In this document: positions 52,983 to 61,267 of the stretch, piece by piece
Layout of the letters: each line of letters begins with the position of its first letter
How positions within the stretch are numbered: position 1 is the first letter of the stretch
Assembly: GCA_024401225.1 (NCBI GenBank)
Contig: JAKSLM010000007.1
Coordinates: forward strand, 1 to 64,000
Direction: 5' to 3'
Origin: Bacteroidaceae bacterium
Lineage (GTDB): Bacteria; Bacteroidota; Bacteroidia; Bacteroidales; Bacteroidaceae
Length of the DNA: 64,000 bases
Made by a program: the position numbers and the translations under genes
Notes under the pieces: generated by a model
Database searches by the model: none
What the model saw: only the letters and a program-made list of their open reading frames with translations
Told to the model about the DNA's origin: nothing

Positions 52983-54155
52983 GTGGAAAAGCTTTGGAAC
53001 TTAAATTATACTAAGGTGTGGTGGGCCAATTTCATGATCTTCTTCTCATTCATGATCACCACCCCTCTCCTTCCTCTCTACATGGGCGACACCTTTGCAG
53101 CAGACAAGGATACGATAGGACTGGTGCTGTCGGGCTACACCCTGACGGCCCTCTTGGCGCGCCCCTTCAGCGGATACATAGTCGACAGCTTCTCGCGCAA
53201 GGCGGTGCTGCTCATCTGCTATTTCCTATTCTTTGCCATGTTTGCCGGCTATCTCGTGGCTGGCAGCATGACTCTCTTTGCCATAGTACGCACCATGCAC
53301 GGCGCACCGATGGGGGCTACCGCCGTGGCCAACAGCACGATGGCCATCGATGTGCTTCACCCTGAGCGCCGCAGCGAGGGCATAGGCTACTACGGATTGT
53401 CGAACAATCTTGCCACCGCCTTTGCACCAAGCGTAGGACTGTGGGTGTACCACACCACCGGCAGCTACGATTTCATTTTCATCATAGCCCTGATAGCGGC
53501 AGGCATCGGTTTTGCCATCAACACTACGCTGCAGGTACCGAAGCGTGCCGTGGCGCTCAATAAGGACCCGATATCGCTCGACCGCTTCTTCCTGCTCAAG
53601 GGTTGGCGACTCGCCATCTGCATGGCTTGCCTCGCCTTCGGCTATGGAGTCATCTCCACCTATCTTGCCGTGTATGGCAAGGAGGTGCTGGGCATGACCA
53701 CGGGCACTGGCCTATGGTTCACCCTGCTGTGCGTGGGCCTCATGTCGTCACGCCTCGTCGGTGCACGCAGCCTGCGCCGTGGCAAGGCGTTGCAGAATGC
53801 CAGCGGTGGCATGCTGCTGAGCCTGTTCGGCTATCTGGCTTTTGCCGCCGTACACAACCAATGGGGCTACTACGGTGCTGCACTCATCATCGGTTGGGGC
53901 AACGGACACATGTGGCCTGCATTCCAGACCATGTTCATCAACCTGGCTCCCAACAATAAGCGAGGCACAGCCAACAGCACCCTGCTCACCGCCTGGGACA
54001 CGGGCATCGGATTCGGCGTGCTCACCGGAGGAGCGCTGGTGGAATATGCGGGCTACTCGAGCGCATTCTGGGCAGCATGGATAGTCAACGTCGTTGGTGT
54101 ATTTTTCTTTTTTGTAGCCGCCAGACAGCATTTTTTACTAAATAAACTGCGTTAA
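52983..54155 (+). CDS. Major facilitator superfamily transporter
   Basis: 390 residues, about 12 membrane helices. The loop 2-3 motif region reads GYTLTALLARPFSGYIVDSFSRKAVL (about 51-76), similar to the MFS signature G..aD..GRk. The GTG start at 52983 is kept because conserved WNLNYTKVWWANF precedes the first helix. Drug or sugar-efflux-like, but the substrate is not readable. Single-gene unit. Confidence 0.85.
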   Translation: MEKLWNLNYTKVWWANFMIFFSFMITTPLLPLYMGDTFAADKDTIGLVLSGYTLTALLARPFSGYIVDSFSRKAVLLICYFLFFAMFAGYLVAGSMTLFAIVRTMHGAPMGATAVANSTMAIDVLHPERRSEGIGYYGLSNNLATAFAPSVGLWVYHTTGSYDFIFIIALIAAGIGFAINTTLQVPKRAVALNKDPISLDRFFLLKGWRLAICMACLAFGYGVISTYLAVYGKEVLGMTTGTGLWFTLLCVGLMSSRLVGARSLRRGKALQNASGGMLLSLFGYLAFAAVHNQWGYYGAALIIGWGNGHMWPAFQTMFINLAPNNKRGTANSTLLTAWDTGIGFGVLTGGALVEYAGYSSAFWAAWIVNVVGVFFFFVAARQHFLLNKLR

Positions 54156-54200
54156 GGCAAAAAAGTCATCCACTCCGCCCGTTTATACAAATGTTTTTAC

Positions 54201-54244
54201 TACCTTTGCAGAGTAAACGTACGACGGCAGCCTTCACAGCCGTC
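54201..54244 (+). promoter_or_regulatory. Promoter and hairpin leader of metF
   Basis: The -7 box TACCTTTG lies at 54201-54208. The leader contains GACGGC (54223-54228) paired with GCCGTC (54239-54244) over 10 bases, about 38 bases before the ATG. I do not recognise a known riboswitch. Confidence 0.5.
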
Positions 54245-54281
54245 CTTATCCCCCCAACCAAACGTCAAATAACATATTAGC

Positions 54282-55208
54282 ATGGCTACTACCGGATTCT
54301 CGTTCGAAGTGCTTCCACCACTCAAGGGCACAGGCACTTCCAGTCTGTTCAAGACCATCGACACCCTCAAGGAATTCAATCCTCAAAGCATAAATATCAC
54401 CACCCATCGCAGCGAGTTCGTCTACACCGAACAGGACGATGGCTCCTTCCTGCGCAGCTCCGTGCGACGCCGTCCTGGCACCGTAGCCGTGGCAAGCGCC
54501 ATCATGCAGAAGTACGACATCAATGTCGTGCCTCACATCGTGGTGAGCGGCATGACCAAGGAGGAGCTGGAGTACAACCTGCTCGACCTGCAGTTTCTCG
54601 GACTATCCGAACTGCTCGTGCTGCGAGGCGACAAGGCGAAGGAGGATGCCAAGTTCAAGGCCATAAAGAACGGCTACAAGTATGCCACCGAACTCATCAG
54701 TCAGATCAACGACTTCAACTCAGGCTACTTCATCGATGGCAGCCCTATCAAGTCGCCAGGTGCACCGTTCCGCTACGGCGTGGCATGCTACCCTGAGAAG
54801 CATGAGGAGGCACCGAATCCTGAGTTCGACATCGAGGTCCTGAAGCGCAAGCAGGACATGGGAGCCCAGTGGGCCATCACGCAGCTCTTCTACGACAATG
54901 AGAAGTTCTTCGCATTCGAGGAGAAGGCGCGCCGTGCCGGAGTCACCATACCTATCATCCCAGGCATCAAGCCTATGGCCAAGCTCAGCCAGCTCTCCGT
55001 GCTGCCAAAGACCTTCCACCTCGATCTCCCTGAGGCTCTCGCCAACGAGGCCATCAAGTGCAAGACCGACGATGAGGTGAAGCAGCTCGGCATCGAATGG
55101 GGTGTGCAGCAATGTCGCGAGCTGATGGCTCACGGTGTGCCACGCATCCATTTCTATACAGTAAGCGCTGTCGACAGCATCCGCCAGATAGCATCCCAGA
55201 TATACTAA
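54282..55208 (+). CDS. metF: 5,10-methylenetetrahydrofolate reductase
   Basis: Flavin enzyme producing 5-methyl-THF for methionine synthesis. 308 residues as one TIM barrel: FSFEVLPPLKGTG (6-18, with the catalytic glutamate region FE..PP), NITTHRSEF, VVPHIVVSGMTKEELEYNLLDLQFLG, LRGDKAKE, GVACYPEKHEE, AQWAITQLFYDNEKFF, and PIIPGIKPM. Typical length and complete. Confidence 0.95.
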   Translation: MATTGFSFEVLPPLKGTGTSSLFKTIDTLKEFNPQSINITTHRSEFVYTEQDDGSFLRSSVRRRPGTVAVASAIMQKYDINVVPHIVVSGMTKEELEYNLLDLQFLGLSELLVLRGDKAKEDAKFKAIKNGYKYATELISQINDFNSGYFIDGSPIKSPGAPFRYGVACYPEKHEEAPNPEFDIEVLKRKQDMGAQWAITQLFYDNEKFFAFEEKARRAGVTIPIIPGIKPMAKLSQLSVLPKTFHLDLPEALANEAIKCKTDDEVKQLGIEWGVQQCRELMAHGVPRIHFYTVSAVDSIRQIASQIY

Positions 55209-55237
55209 CCATCCCCACCCCCACATATATACCATCG

Positions 55238-56329
55238 ATGAACTTCGACCAAATCATAGGTCAGCAGGAAGCCAAGCAACGCCTGCTGCAGGAATACGAA
55301 CAGGGCAAGGTGGCTCACGCCCTCATGCTCTGCGGACCCGAGGGATGCGGTTCACTGCCCCTCGCCATTGCCTTCGCCCAGCACCTGCTCGGCGACAACA
55401 TCATGGCACAGAAGCTGCAGCACCCCGACCTCCACTTCGCCTTCCCGATATACAAGAAGTCGTCGGGCAAGCCTACATACTGCGATGAGTTCATCAAGGA
55501 GTGGCGTACCCTCAACCTCAGCCACCCCTATTTCGGCATGCAGGAATGGATGGCTGAGAGCGGAGCGGACAACCAGCAGCTCATCATCTATGCCGACGAG
55601 AGTGATGCCATACTCAAGAAGCTGTCGCTCAAGTCGAGCCAGGGCGGCTACAAGGTCATGATCATCTGGCTGCCGGAGAAGTTGCACGAGACGTGTGCCA
55701 ACAAGCTCCTCAAGCTCCTTGAGGAACCACCCATGCAGACCGTCTTCATCCTCGTCAGCGAACAGCCCGACAAGGTGCTGCAGACCATACGCAGCCGCAC
55801 GCAGATGATACACCTCCCACGCCTCTCGCTGCAGGAGGTGGAACAGACCCTCATCGACCAGTACCACATACTCCCTGCCGAGGCACATCGCATAGCACGC
55901 TCGTCGGCAGGCAACATGGCAGCCGCCCTGCGCAGCATCACCGACAACTCCGAACAGGCACTCTACTTCGAACTGTTCGTAGCCCTCATGCGCCTATCCT
56001 ATGCCCGCAAGGTGAAGGAGATGAAGCAGTGGGCCGACCGCGTGGCATCCATGGGACGCGAACGTCAGAAAGCCTTCCTGCAGTATGCACAGAACATGAT
56101 ACGCGAAAACTTCATCTACAACTTCCAACGCCACGACCAGCTCAACTATATGAGCGAGAACGAAGCAAGCTTCGCTGTCAAGTTTGCCCCATTCATCAAT
56201 GAGAACAACGTCATAGGCATCATGGATGAATTGTCGTTGGCACAGAGGGATATAGGGCAGAATGTGAACGCAAAAATCGTATTTTTCGACTTTTCCCTGA
56301 AAATGATAGTCCTAATTAAGAATAGGTAA
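55238..56329 (+). CDS. holB: DNA polymerase III delta-prime subunit
   Basis: Clamp-loader subunit. 363 residues from the ATG at 55238 (MNFDQIIGQQEAKQRLL); the open frame continues upstream over the end of metF without support. The P-loop position reads GPEGCGSLPLA, without the Lys-Ser/Thr pair, consistent with the non-ATP-binding role of delta-prime. Other motifs: KVMIIWLPEKLHETCANKLLKLLEEPP and the IRSRTQMI sensor region. It follows metF by 29 bases. Confidence 0.9.
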   Translation: MNFDQIIGQQEAKQRLLQEYEQGKVAHALMLCGPEGCGSLPLAIAFAQHLLGDNIMAQKLQHPDLHFAFPIYKKSSGKPTYCDEFIKEWRTLNLSHPYFGMQEWMAESGADNQQLIIYADESDAILKKLSLKSSQGGYKVMIIWLPEKLHETCANKLLKLLEEPPMQTVFILVSEQPDKVLQTIRSRTQMIHLPRLSLQEVEQTLIDQYHILPAEAHRIARSSAGNMAAALRSITDNSEQALYFELFVALMRLSYARKVKEMKQWADRVASMGRERQKAFLQYAQNMIRENFIYNFQRHDQLNYMSENEASFAVKFAPFINENNVIGIMDELSLAQRDIGQNVNAKIVFFDFSLKMIVLIKNR

Positions 56330-56341
56330 AGGAAAAATCCG

Positions 56342-56349
56342 TATATTTG
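56342..56349 (+). promoter_or_regulatory. -7 promoter box of ricT-gldH
   Basis: TATATTTG followed by C, 40 bases before the ATG at 56389. Confidence 0.55.
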
Positions 56350-56388
56350 CAAAAATTTTCTTTACGCGTAAAAAACAAACATACATAT

Positions 56389-57531
56389 ATGTCAGACTAC
56401 AAATGTGGAACCTGCCATGACGGAGTATGCGCCGCAGGATGCAGCCGTCATGCAGACAAACTAAATACATTCGACTACCTTGCCGACCTGCCCGACAATG
56501 CTGCCCAGTGCGACCTTGTCGAGGTGCAGTTCAAGCCACCGCGCAAGGGCTACTTCCTCAATGCCAACCACCTCGACCTCGTGAAGGGCGACATCGTGGC
56601 CGTAGAGGGCAACCCAGGTCACGACATCGGCACAGTAACCCTCACCGGACGCCTCGTGCCGCTGCAGGTGAAGAAGGCCAACCTCAAGCCTGGCACCGAG
56701 TTCAAGAAGATATACCGCAAGGCGCGCCCAGTGGACATGGACAAATTCCACGAGGCAAAGGCACTCGAGCACGAGACCATGATCGAGTCGCGACAGATAG
56801 CCAAGAACCTCGGGCTGAAGATGAAGATAGGCGACGTGGAGTACCAGGGCGATGGCAACAAGGCCATATTCTACTACATCGCCGATGAGCGAGTAGACTT
56901 CCGCCAGCTCATCAAGGTGCTTGCCGAGCGCTTCCGCGTGCGCATCGAGATGAAGCAGATCGGTGCCCGTCAGGAGGCAGGCCGCATAGGCGGACTCGGT
57001 CCGTGCGGACGCGAGCTGTGCTGTGCCACATGGATGACCAACTTCGTCAGCGTATCGACCAGCGCAGCCCGATTCCAGGACATATCGCTCAATCCGCAGA
57101 AGCTCGCAGGCCAGTGTGCCAAGCTCAAGTGCTGCATGAACTTCGAGGCTGATCAGTATGTCGAGTCGCTCAAGCGCATGCCATCGCGCGAGATCATACT
57201 CTACACACAGGACAACGAGTACTACTTCTTCAAGGCCGACATACTCAATCACCTCATCACCTACTCTACCGACAAGCACATGTTTGTCAACGAGAAGACC
57301 ATCACCGCCCGCCGTGCGTTCGAGATCATCAACATGAACCGCGCAGGCATCAAGCCCGAGTCGCTCCTTGAGGACGGAGAGCAGCCAGAGAAGGTATCGG
57401 TCGACCTCCTCGATCAGGACAACATCAACCGCTTCGACAAGAAGAAGAAAAGCAAGAGCAACCGACGCAGCAACAAGCCGCATCGCAACGACAAGGGTCA
57501 AAAGCAAGACAAACGTGAAAACAAAGAATAG
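56389..57531 (+). CDS. ricT: PSP1-domain protein, RicT/YaaT family
   Basis: 380 residues from the ATG at 56389 (MSDYKCGTCH). The N-terminal cysteines C6, C9, C14 and C18 and the central GPCGRELCC and CAKLKCCMNFE clusters could hold iron-sulfur clusters, as in the Bacillus Ric complex. The PSP1 C-terminal domain covers about 110-210 (EALEHETMIESRQIAKNLGLKMKIGDVEYQGDGNKAIFYYIADERVDFR). The C-terminus is lysine/arginine-rich and disordered. In Bacillus RicT influences RNA processing and development; the role in Bacteroidetes is not established. It overlaps gldH by 17 bases. Confidence 0.88.
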   Translation: MSDYKCGTCHDGVCAAGCSRHADKLNTFDYLADLPDNAAQCDLVEVQFKPPRKGYFLNANHLDLVKGDIVAVEGNPGHDIGTVTLTGRLVPLQVKKANLKPGTEFKKIYRKARPVDMDKFHEAKALEHETMIESRQIAKNLGLKMKIGDVEYQGDGNKAIFYYIADERVDFRQLIKVLAERFRVRIEMKQIGARQEAGRIGGLGPCGRELCCATWMTNFVSVSTSAARFQDISLNPQKLAGQCAKLKCCMNFEADQYVESLKRMPSREIILYTQDNEYYFFKADILNHLITYSTDKHMFVNEKTITARRAFEIINMNRAGIKPESLLEDGEQPEKVSVDLLDQDNINRFDKKKKSKSNRRSNKPHRNDKGQKQDKRENKE

Positions 57532-57979
57532 ACTTCTCCTACAGGGACTGCTCTGTGCCGTGCTACTCGCATCGTGTCAGGGCAGTCCTTTCTTCACCCG
57601 CTACCAGTCGGTGGACAGCGAGGGATGGTGCGCGCGCGATTACCTGCGCTACCGCCTGCCCGATGTTGACCACGACACCGATGCCACCTTTCGCATCGGC
57701 GTGCGCACCACCAGCCTCTACTCCTACTCAGGCCTCTCGCTCCGCGTGCGCCTCTACGAGCAGGGACGTGAAGTGATGTGCGACACGGTGAGGTTCGGCA
57801 TCTTCGGCGGCGACTCCCACTCCGAAGGTTCCGGATTTCCCTTCACCACCCATCAGCAGGAGCTCACGCGCCACTACACCCTCCGCAAGGACTCAGTCTA
57901 TCGACTCCGCATCTACCACATCATGCGCAAGGATCCCTTGCCAGGCATTTCGGATGTAGGAGTGGAAGTTATTGAGTGA
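57515..57979 (+). CDS. gldH: Gliding-motility-type lipoprotein GldH
   Basis: 154 residues from the GTG at 57515 (VKTKNRLLLQGLLCAVLLASC); the frame opens far upstream but inside ricT. Lipobox ASC, then the GldH pattern FFTRYQSVDSEGW…YRLPDVDHDTDATFRIGVRTTSLYSYSGLSLRVRL and a C-terminal YRLRIYHIMRKDPLPGISDVGVEV. In Flavobacterium GldH is needed for gliding and secretion. Prevotellaceae keep it without gliding, and no other gliding gene is in view. Confidence 0.85.
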   Translation: MKTKNRLLLQGLLCAVLLASCQGSPFFTRYQSVDSEGWCARDYLRYRLPDVDHDTDATFRIGVRTTSLYSYSGLSLRVRLYEQGREVMCDTVRFGIFGGDSHSEGSGFPFTTHQQELTRHYTLRKDSVYRLRIYHIMRKDPLPGISDVGVEVIE

Positions 57980-58018
57980 AGAGTGGAGAGGTTAGAGGGG
58001 GAGAGGTTAAAGTAAAGA
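57974..58018. repeat. Purine-rich tract after gldH
   Basis: GAGTGAAGAGTGGAGAGG continuing with GTTAGAGG and GAGAGGTTAAAG units. It resembles the longer tract at 16921-17003. Confidence 0.6.
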
Positions 58019-58070
58019 GTAAAGAGTGCTATCGTCTTGCGGACAATAGCACTTTTCACTTACATGTATA

Positions 58071-58139
58071 AAGAAATCGTTCTTTTTATATAAAATTTGT
58101 TTCCATGCAACATTTTTCTACGCAAACGAACGATTTCTT
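58071..58139. promoter_or_regulatory. Inverted repeat upstream of the fructokinase promoter
   Basis: AAGAAATCGTTC (58071-58082) and GAACGATTTCTT (58128-58139) are perfect 12-bp arms; with one gap they extend into TATA on both sides. The loop contains AAATTTGTTTC (58093-58103), also found before susC at 61134-61144. Located 25-95 bases before the -7 box, this is a candidate operator. Confidence 0.5.
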
Positions 58140-58163
58140 GTATACCTTTATTAATATAATTCA

Positions 58164-58171
58164 TAATTTTG
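58164..58171 (+). promoter_or_regulatory. -7 promoter box of the fructokinase gene
   Basis: TAATTTTG followed by C, with a leader of about 70 bases before the ATG at 58249. Confidence 0.55.
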
Positions 58172-58248
58172 CAGCGGATTTAAGAAGGACACGATTCGTC
58201 GGTCCGAATAACAACATAATACTTTTTACCTAATAAACCGCAAAAATT

Positions 58249-59184
58249 ATGAATAAAATCGTAGTAGGAATGGGTGAGGCCCTTTGGGATTGCCTCCCAG
58301 ACGGCAGAAAACTCGGTGGAGCACCTGCAAACTTCGCTTATCACGTAAGCCAGTTCGGACTCGAAAGTTGTGTGGTAAGTGCCGTAGGCTCAGATTTGCT
58401 TGGACGTGAGATTACTGACATCTTTACAGCAAAGCATTTGCCATGGAACATACCTACAGTAGAATATTCTACAGGTACCGTACAGGTAACACTCGACTGC
58501 AATGGCATTCCTCAATATAATATAAAGGAGAACGTGGCATGGGACAACATCCCATTCACTCCTGCCCTCGAAGAACTTGCAAAGCAGACTACAGCCATCT
58601 GCTGGGGATCGCTTGCACAGCGCAACGCAGTAAGCCGCAACACAATCAATAGTTTCATCGACGCTATGCCTGCCACTGAGGATGTACTCAAGGTGTTTGA
58701 CATCAACCTGCGTCAGGGATACTACACAAAAGAAATCATCGAACAGTCGTTTGAGAAGTGCAACATACTGAAGATTAACGACGAGGAACTGGTAGCCATA
58801 AGCCGCCTGTTTGGTGCAGCAGAAACTACAAAGGCTCCAGATGCTCCTGCCGATGAGATTCCAAGCGAAGTATTCGGTTCGCTCGACTTCAAGGAGCGCT
58901 GCAAGGCTATACTCAAGAAGTATGACCTCAAGATGCTCATCCTTACTTGTGGAGTCAACGGTTCGTACGTATTCACTCCTAACGGCGACATCAGCTATCA
59001 GGGTACACCTAAGGTTACGGTAGCCGACACAGTAGGCGCAGGCGACTCGTTCACAGCCACATTCGTAGCGTCGATACTTCTCGGCAAGTCGGTTCGCGAA
59101 GCTCACGAGCGCGCAGTAAAGGTAAGCGCATTCGTATGTACTCAGAATGGTGCCATGCCAATCATCCCTGACGACTTGAAATAA
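58249..59184 (+). CDS. PfkB-family sugar kinase, probably fructokinase
   Basis: 311 residues. PfkB landmarks: GEALWDCLPDGRKLGGAPANFAYH (9-32, substrate-binding GG.P.N), VSAVGSDLLGREI, and the C-terminal catalytic motif DTVGAGDSFTATF with base Asp266. Phosphorylates a sugar, most often fructose in this subgroup, using ATP in the cytosol. The next genes (sugar-binding regulator and SusC) support a role in one sugar-utilisation locus. Followed by a strong terminator. Confidence 0.9.
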   Translation: MNKIVVGMGEALWDCLPDGRKLGGAPANFAYHVSQFGLESCVVSAVGSDLLGREITDIFTAKHLPWNIPTVEYSTGTVQVTLDCNGIPQYNIKENVAWDNIPFTPALEELAKQTTAICWGSLAQRNAVSRNTINSFIDAMPATEDVLKVFDINLRQGYYTKEIIEQSFEKCNILKINDEELVAISRLFGAAETTKAPDAPADEIPSEVFGSLDFKERCKAILKKYDLKMLILTCGVNGSYVFTPNGDISYQGTPKVTVADTVGAGDSFTATFVASILLGKSVREAHERAVKVSAFVCTQNGAMPIIPDDLK

Positions 59185-59331
59185 AGGAACATGTGATAGA
59201 TATTAGAATGATAATAGGTAGAAAGATAGGATATAAGGATAAATTCAAATGCAATATTAGTTCATGTAACATGATGTTTAGGTATTAGTTAGGTTAGTTT
59301 AGTTCCTCCTACCAAAAGTAGGAAGAATATG

Positions 59332-59376
59332 GTACGAATCAGGTGCGTGACGCATCTGATTCGTACTATTTTATAC
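59332..59376 (+). terminator. Terminator of the fructokinase gene
   Basis: GTACGAATCAGGTGCGT pairs with ACGCATCTGATTCGTAC (one G-T pair), followed by TATTTTAT. The rest of the 285-base gap (59185-59331) holds only a small CCTACC…GTAGG hairpin. Confidence 0.8.
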
Positions 59377-59427
59377 ATAAAGTGAAAAGAATTGCAATAT
59401 TTATTTGGTGGACAACCCATTTTTTGC

Positions 59428-59435
59428 TACATTTG
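59428..59435 (+). promoter_or_regulatory. -7 promoter box of the regulator gene
   Basis: TACATTTG followed by C, 35 bases before the ATG at 59470. Confidence 0.55.
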
Positions 59436-59469
59436 CAAAAATAAGGATTCGGAGCTAACATAAAAGGAA

Positions 59470-61110
59470 ATGAACAGAACAATGAATAGAATAATACAAT
59501 ACCTGTCAATACTCTGGGTGATATTGATGATGGCGGCCTGTTCTGGAAGCAACAAGAAGATTGTAGCCGTATCGCAATGCTCGATGGACGAGTGGCGCAA
59601 CCAGATGAACAAGGAAATGGAGCACGAGGCATTCTTCCACAAGAACCTTGCCGTTGAGATTCATTCCACTCCTGACGACACCCGTCAGCAGATCAAGGAC
59701 ATAGAGAGTTTTATAGACCGCAAGGTCGACGCTATCGTTGTGGCACCTAACGAGTGGGAGCCTCTGCGACCTGTGATTGAAAAGGCTCACGATGCTGGCA
59801 TACCTGTGGTGCTTGTAGACCGCAAGGTGAACAGCGACAAATACACAGCCTTCGTGGGAGGCGACAATGTGGAGGTGGGCAGACGTGCAGCCCATTACAT
59901 CATAGACCATCTGCCCGAGGGAGGCAACATAATAGAGATTGAAGGACTGCAGAGCAGCACATCGTCACAGGAACGCAAACAGGGACTGCATGAGGTTCTC
60001 GACTCCTTTCCACAAATCAAGATAGTAGCCAACACTCACGCCGACTGGAAACGGCAGATGGCATATGACATGATGCAGCGCGAGATATGTCCAAAACTGA
60101 AGGACACACCGATCGACATCGTGTTTGCCTACAACGACCGCATGGCAATCGGTGCCAAGGAGTCGTACATCAAGAACAGCAGAGAGGGCATCATCAGCTC
60201 GGCCAAGATGCCGCTCTTCATCGGCGTGGATGCCCTGCTTAACGACTCGCTCGGCATAGGCCGCGTAGAGGATGGCACCCTCGATGCCTCGTTCTTGTAC
60301 CAAACGGGTGGCGACAAAGCTATTCATACTGTGGCATGCATTTTGGACGGCAAACCATACGACCGTGAGATGGTGTTCGAGACCAGCATCGTAACCAAGG
60401 GCAACGTGCATCTGATGCGCATCCAGGCCAACCACATTGAGGAACAAGACAGCAAGATAGAGTTCCTGAACCGCAAGCTTGACGACTTCTTCGAGCAATA
60501 TTCTGCCCAGCGCGCACTCCTGATTACCTTTATTATATTAGTAGTGGTGGTATGCGCCCTTCTTGCTGTCAGTCTTCATGGCTATAATACCAAACACAAG
60601 TTCAATCTCAAACTCCAGCATCAGAAAGACATTCTTAAGAGGCAGAGAGACGAGCTCGCCGAGCAGAAGGAGACAGTAGAGCGACAGAGAGATATGTTGG
60701 AGGAGGAGCGAGAAAAATTGATAGACACGCTTACCCCAACATTGTCTCATGGAGATGACCGTTCGGAGGAGAGTACACCTGCATTGGTCGAAGACGACCC
60801 GTTCATGAAGAAACTACAACAAGTGATTGATAAGAACTTCGCCAACTCCGATCTTACTGTAGACATGATAGGAGCCGAAGTCAACCTTGGCCGCGTACAG
60901 CTCTATCGTCGTTGCAAGGCTGCTTGCGGAATGTCACCGAACGAACTTCTACGTACTTCGCGCCTCAACAAGGCATACCAACTCCTGCGCGACAAGGACA
61001 TGACTGTGAGCGAAGTCGCTTACGCGGTTGGTTTCTCCTCTCCAAGCTATTTTGCAAAATGCTACAAAGATTTGTTTGGTAAGAACCCTACTGATGCACA
61101 GAAGAAATAA
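59470..61110 (+). CDS. Transmembrane regulator: periplasmic sugar-binding domain fused to AraC HTH
   Basis: 546 residues. A hydrophobic N-terminal segment (8-23, with an AAC lipobox-like end) and a type I periplasmic-binding fold (about 30-320: VDAIVVAPNEWEPL, VVLVDRKVNSDKYTAFVGGDN, IGVDALLNDSLG) lie outside. A membrane helix (349-370), a coiled coil (376-418) and an AraC/XylS HTH (about 448-544) are inside. It resembles the fructose-sensing hybrid two-component proteins of Bacteroides, but lacks histidine kinase and receiver domains, so ligand binding must reach DNA directly. Probably activates the SusC gene and perhaps the kinase. Confidence 0.9.
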   Translation: MNRTMNRIIQYLSILWVILMMAACSGSNKKIVAVSQCSMDEWRNQMNKEMEHEAFFHKNLAVEIHSTPDDTRQQIKDIESFIDRKVDAIVVAPNEWEPLRPVIEKAHDAGIPVVLVDRKVNSDKYTAFVGGDNVEVGRRAAHYIIDHLPEGGNIIEIEGLQSSTSSQERKQGLHEVLDSFPQIKIVANTHADWKRQMAYDMMQREICPKLKDTPIDIVFAYNDRMAIGAKESYIKNSREGIISSAKMPLFIGVDALLNDSLGIGRVEDGTLDASFLYQTGGDKAIHTVACILDGKPYDREMVFETSIVTKGNVHLMRIQANHIEEQDSKIEFLNRKLDDFFEQYSAQRALLITFIILVVVVCALLAVSLHGYNTKHKFNLKLQHQKDILKRQRDELAEQKETVERQRDMLEEEREKLIDTLTPTLSHGDDRSEESTPALVEDDPFMKKLQQVIDKNFANSDLTVDMIGAEVNLGRVQLYRRCKAACGMSPNELLRTSRLNKAYQLLRDKDMTVSEVAYAVGFSSPSYFAKCYKDLFGKNPTDAQKK

Positions 61111-61127
61111 ATAAAATTATTTCATTT

Positions 61128-61164
61128 ACTCCCAAATTTGTTTCATCGAAACGAATTTGGGAGT
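61128..61164. terminator. Long hairpin between regulator and susC
   Basis: ACTCCCAAATTTGTTTC (61128-61144) pairs with GAAACGAATTTGGGAGT (61148-61164), one mismatch in 17. It may end the regulator transcript; the AAATTTGTTTC core also occurs before the fructokinase gene, so an operator role is possible. Confidence 0.6.
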
Positions 61165-61204
61165 CGTTGCAACAAATGTTTTTAATAAATGATGTTGATT
61201 ATTA

Positions 61205-61212
61205 TACCTTTG
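61205..61212 (+). promoter_or_regulatory. -7 promoter box of susC
   Basis: TACCTTTG followed by C, with a leader of about 50 bases before the ATG at 61268. Confidence 0.6.
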
Positions 61213-61267
61213 CCACGAAAATATGAATCAACAAAATTTATTAATTACTAACAAACCAATCAAACTT

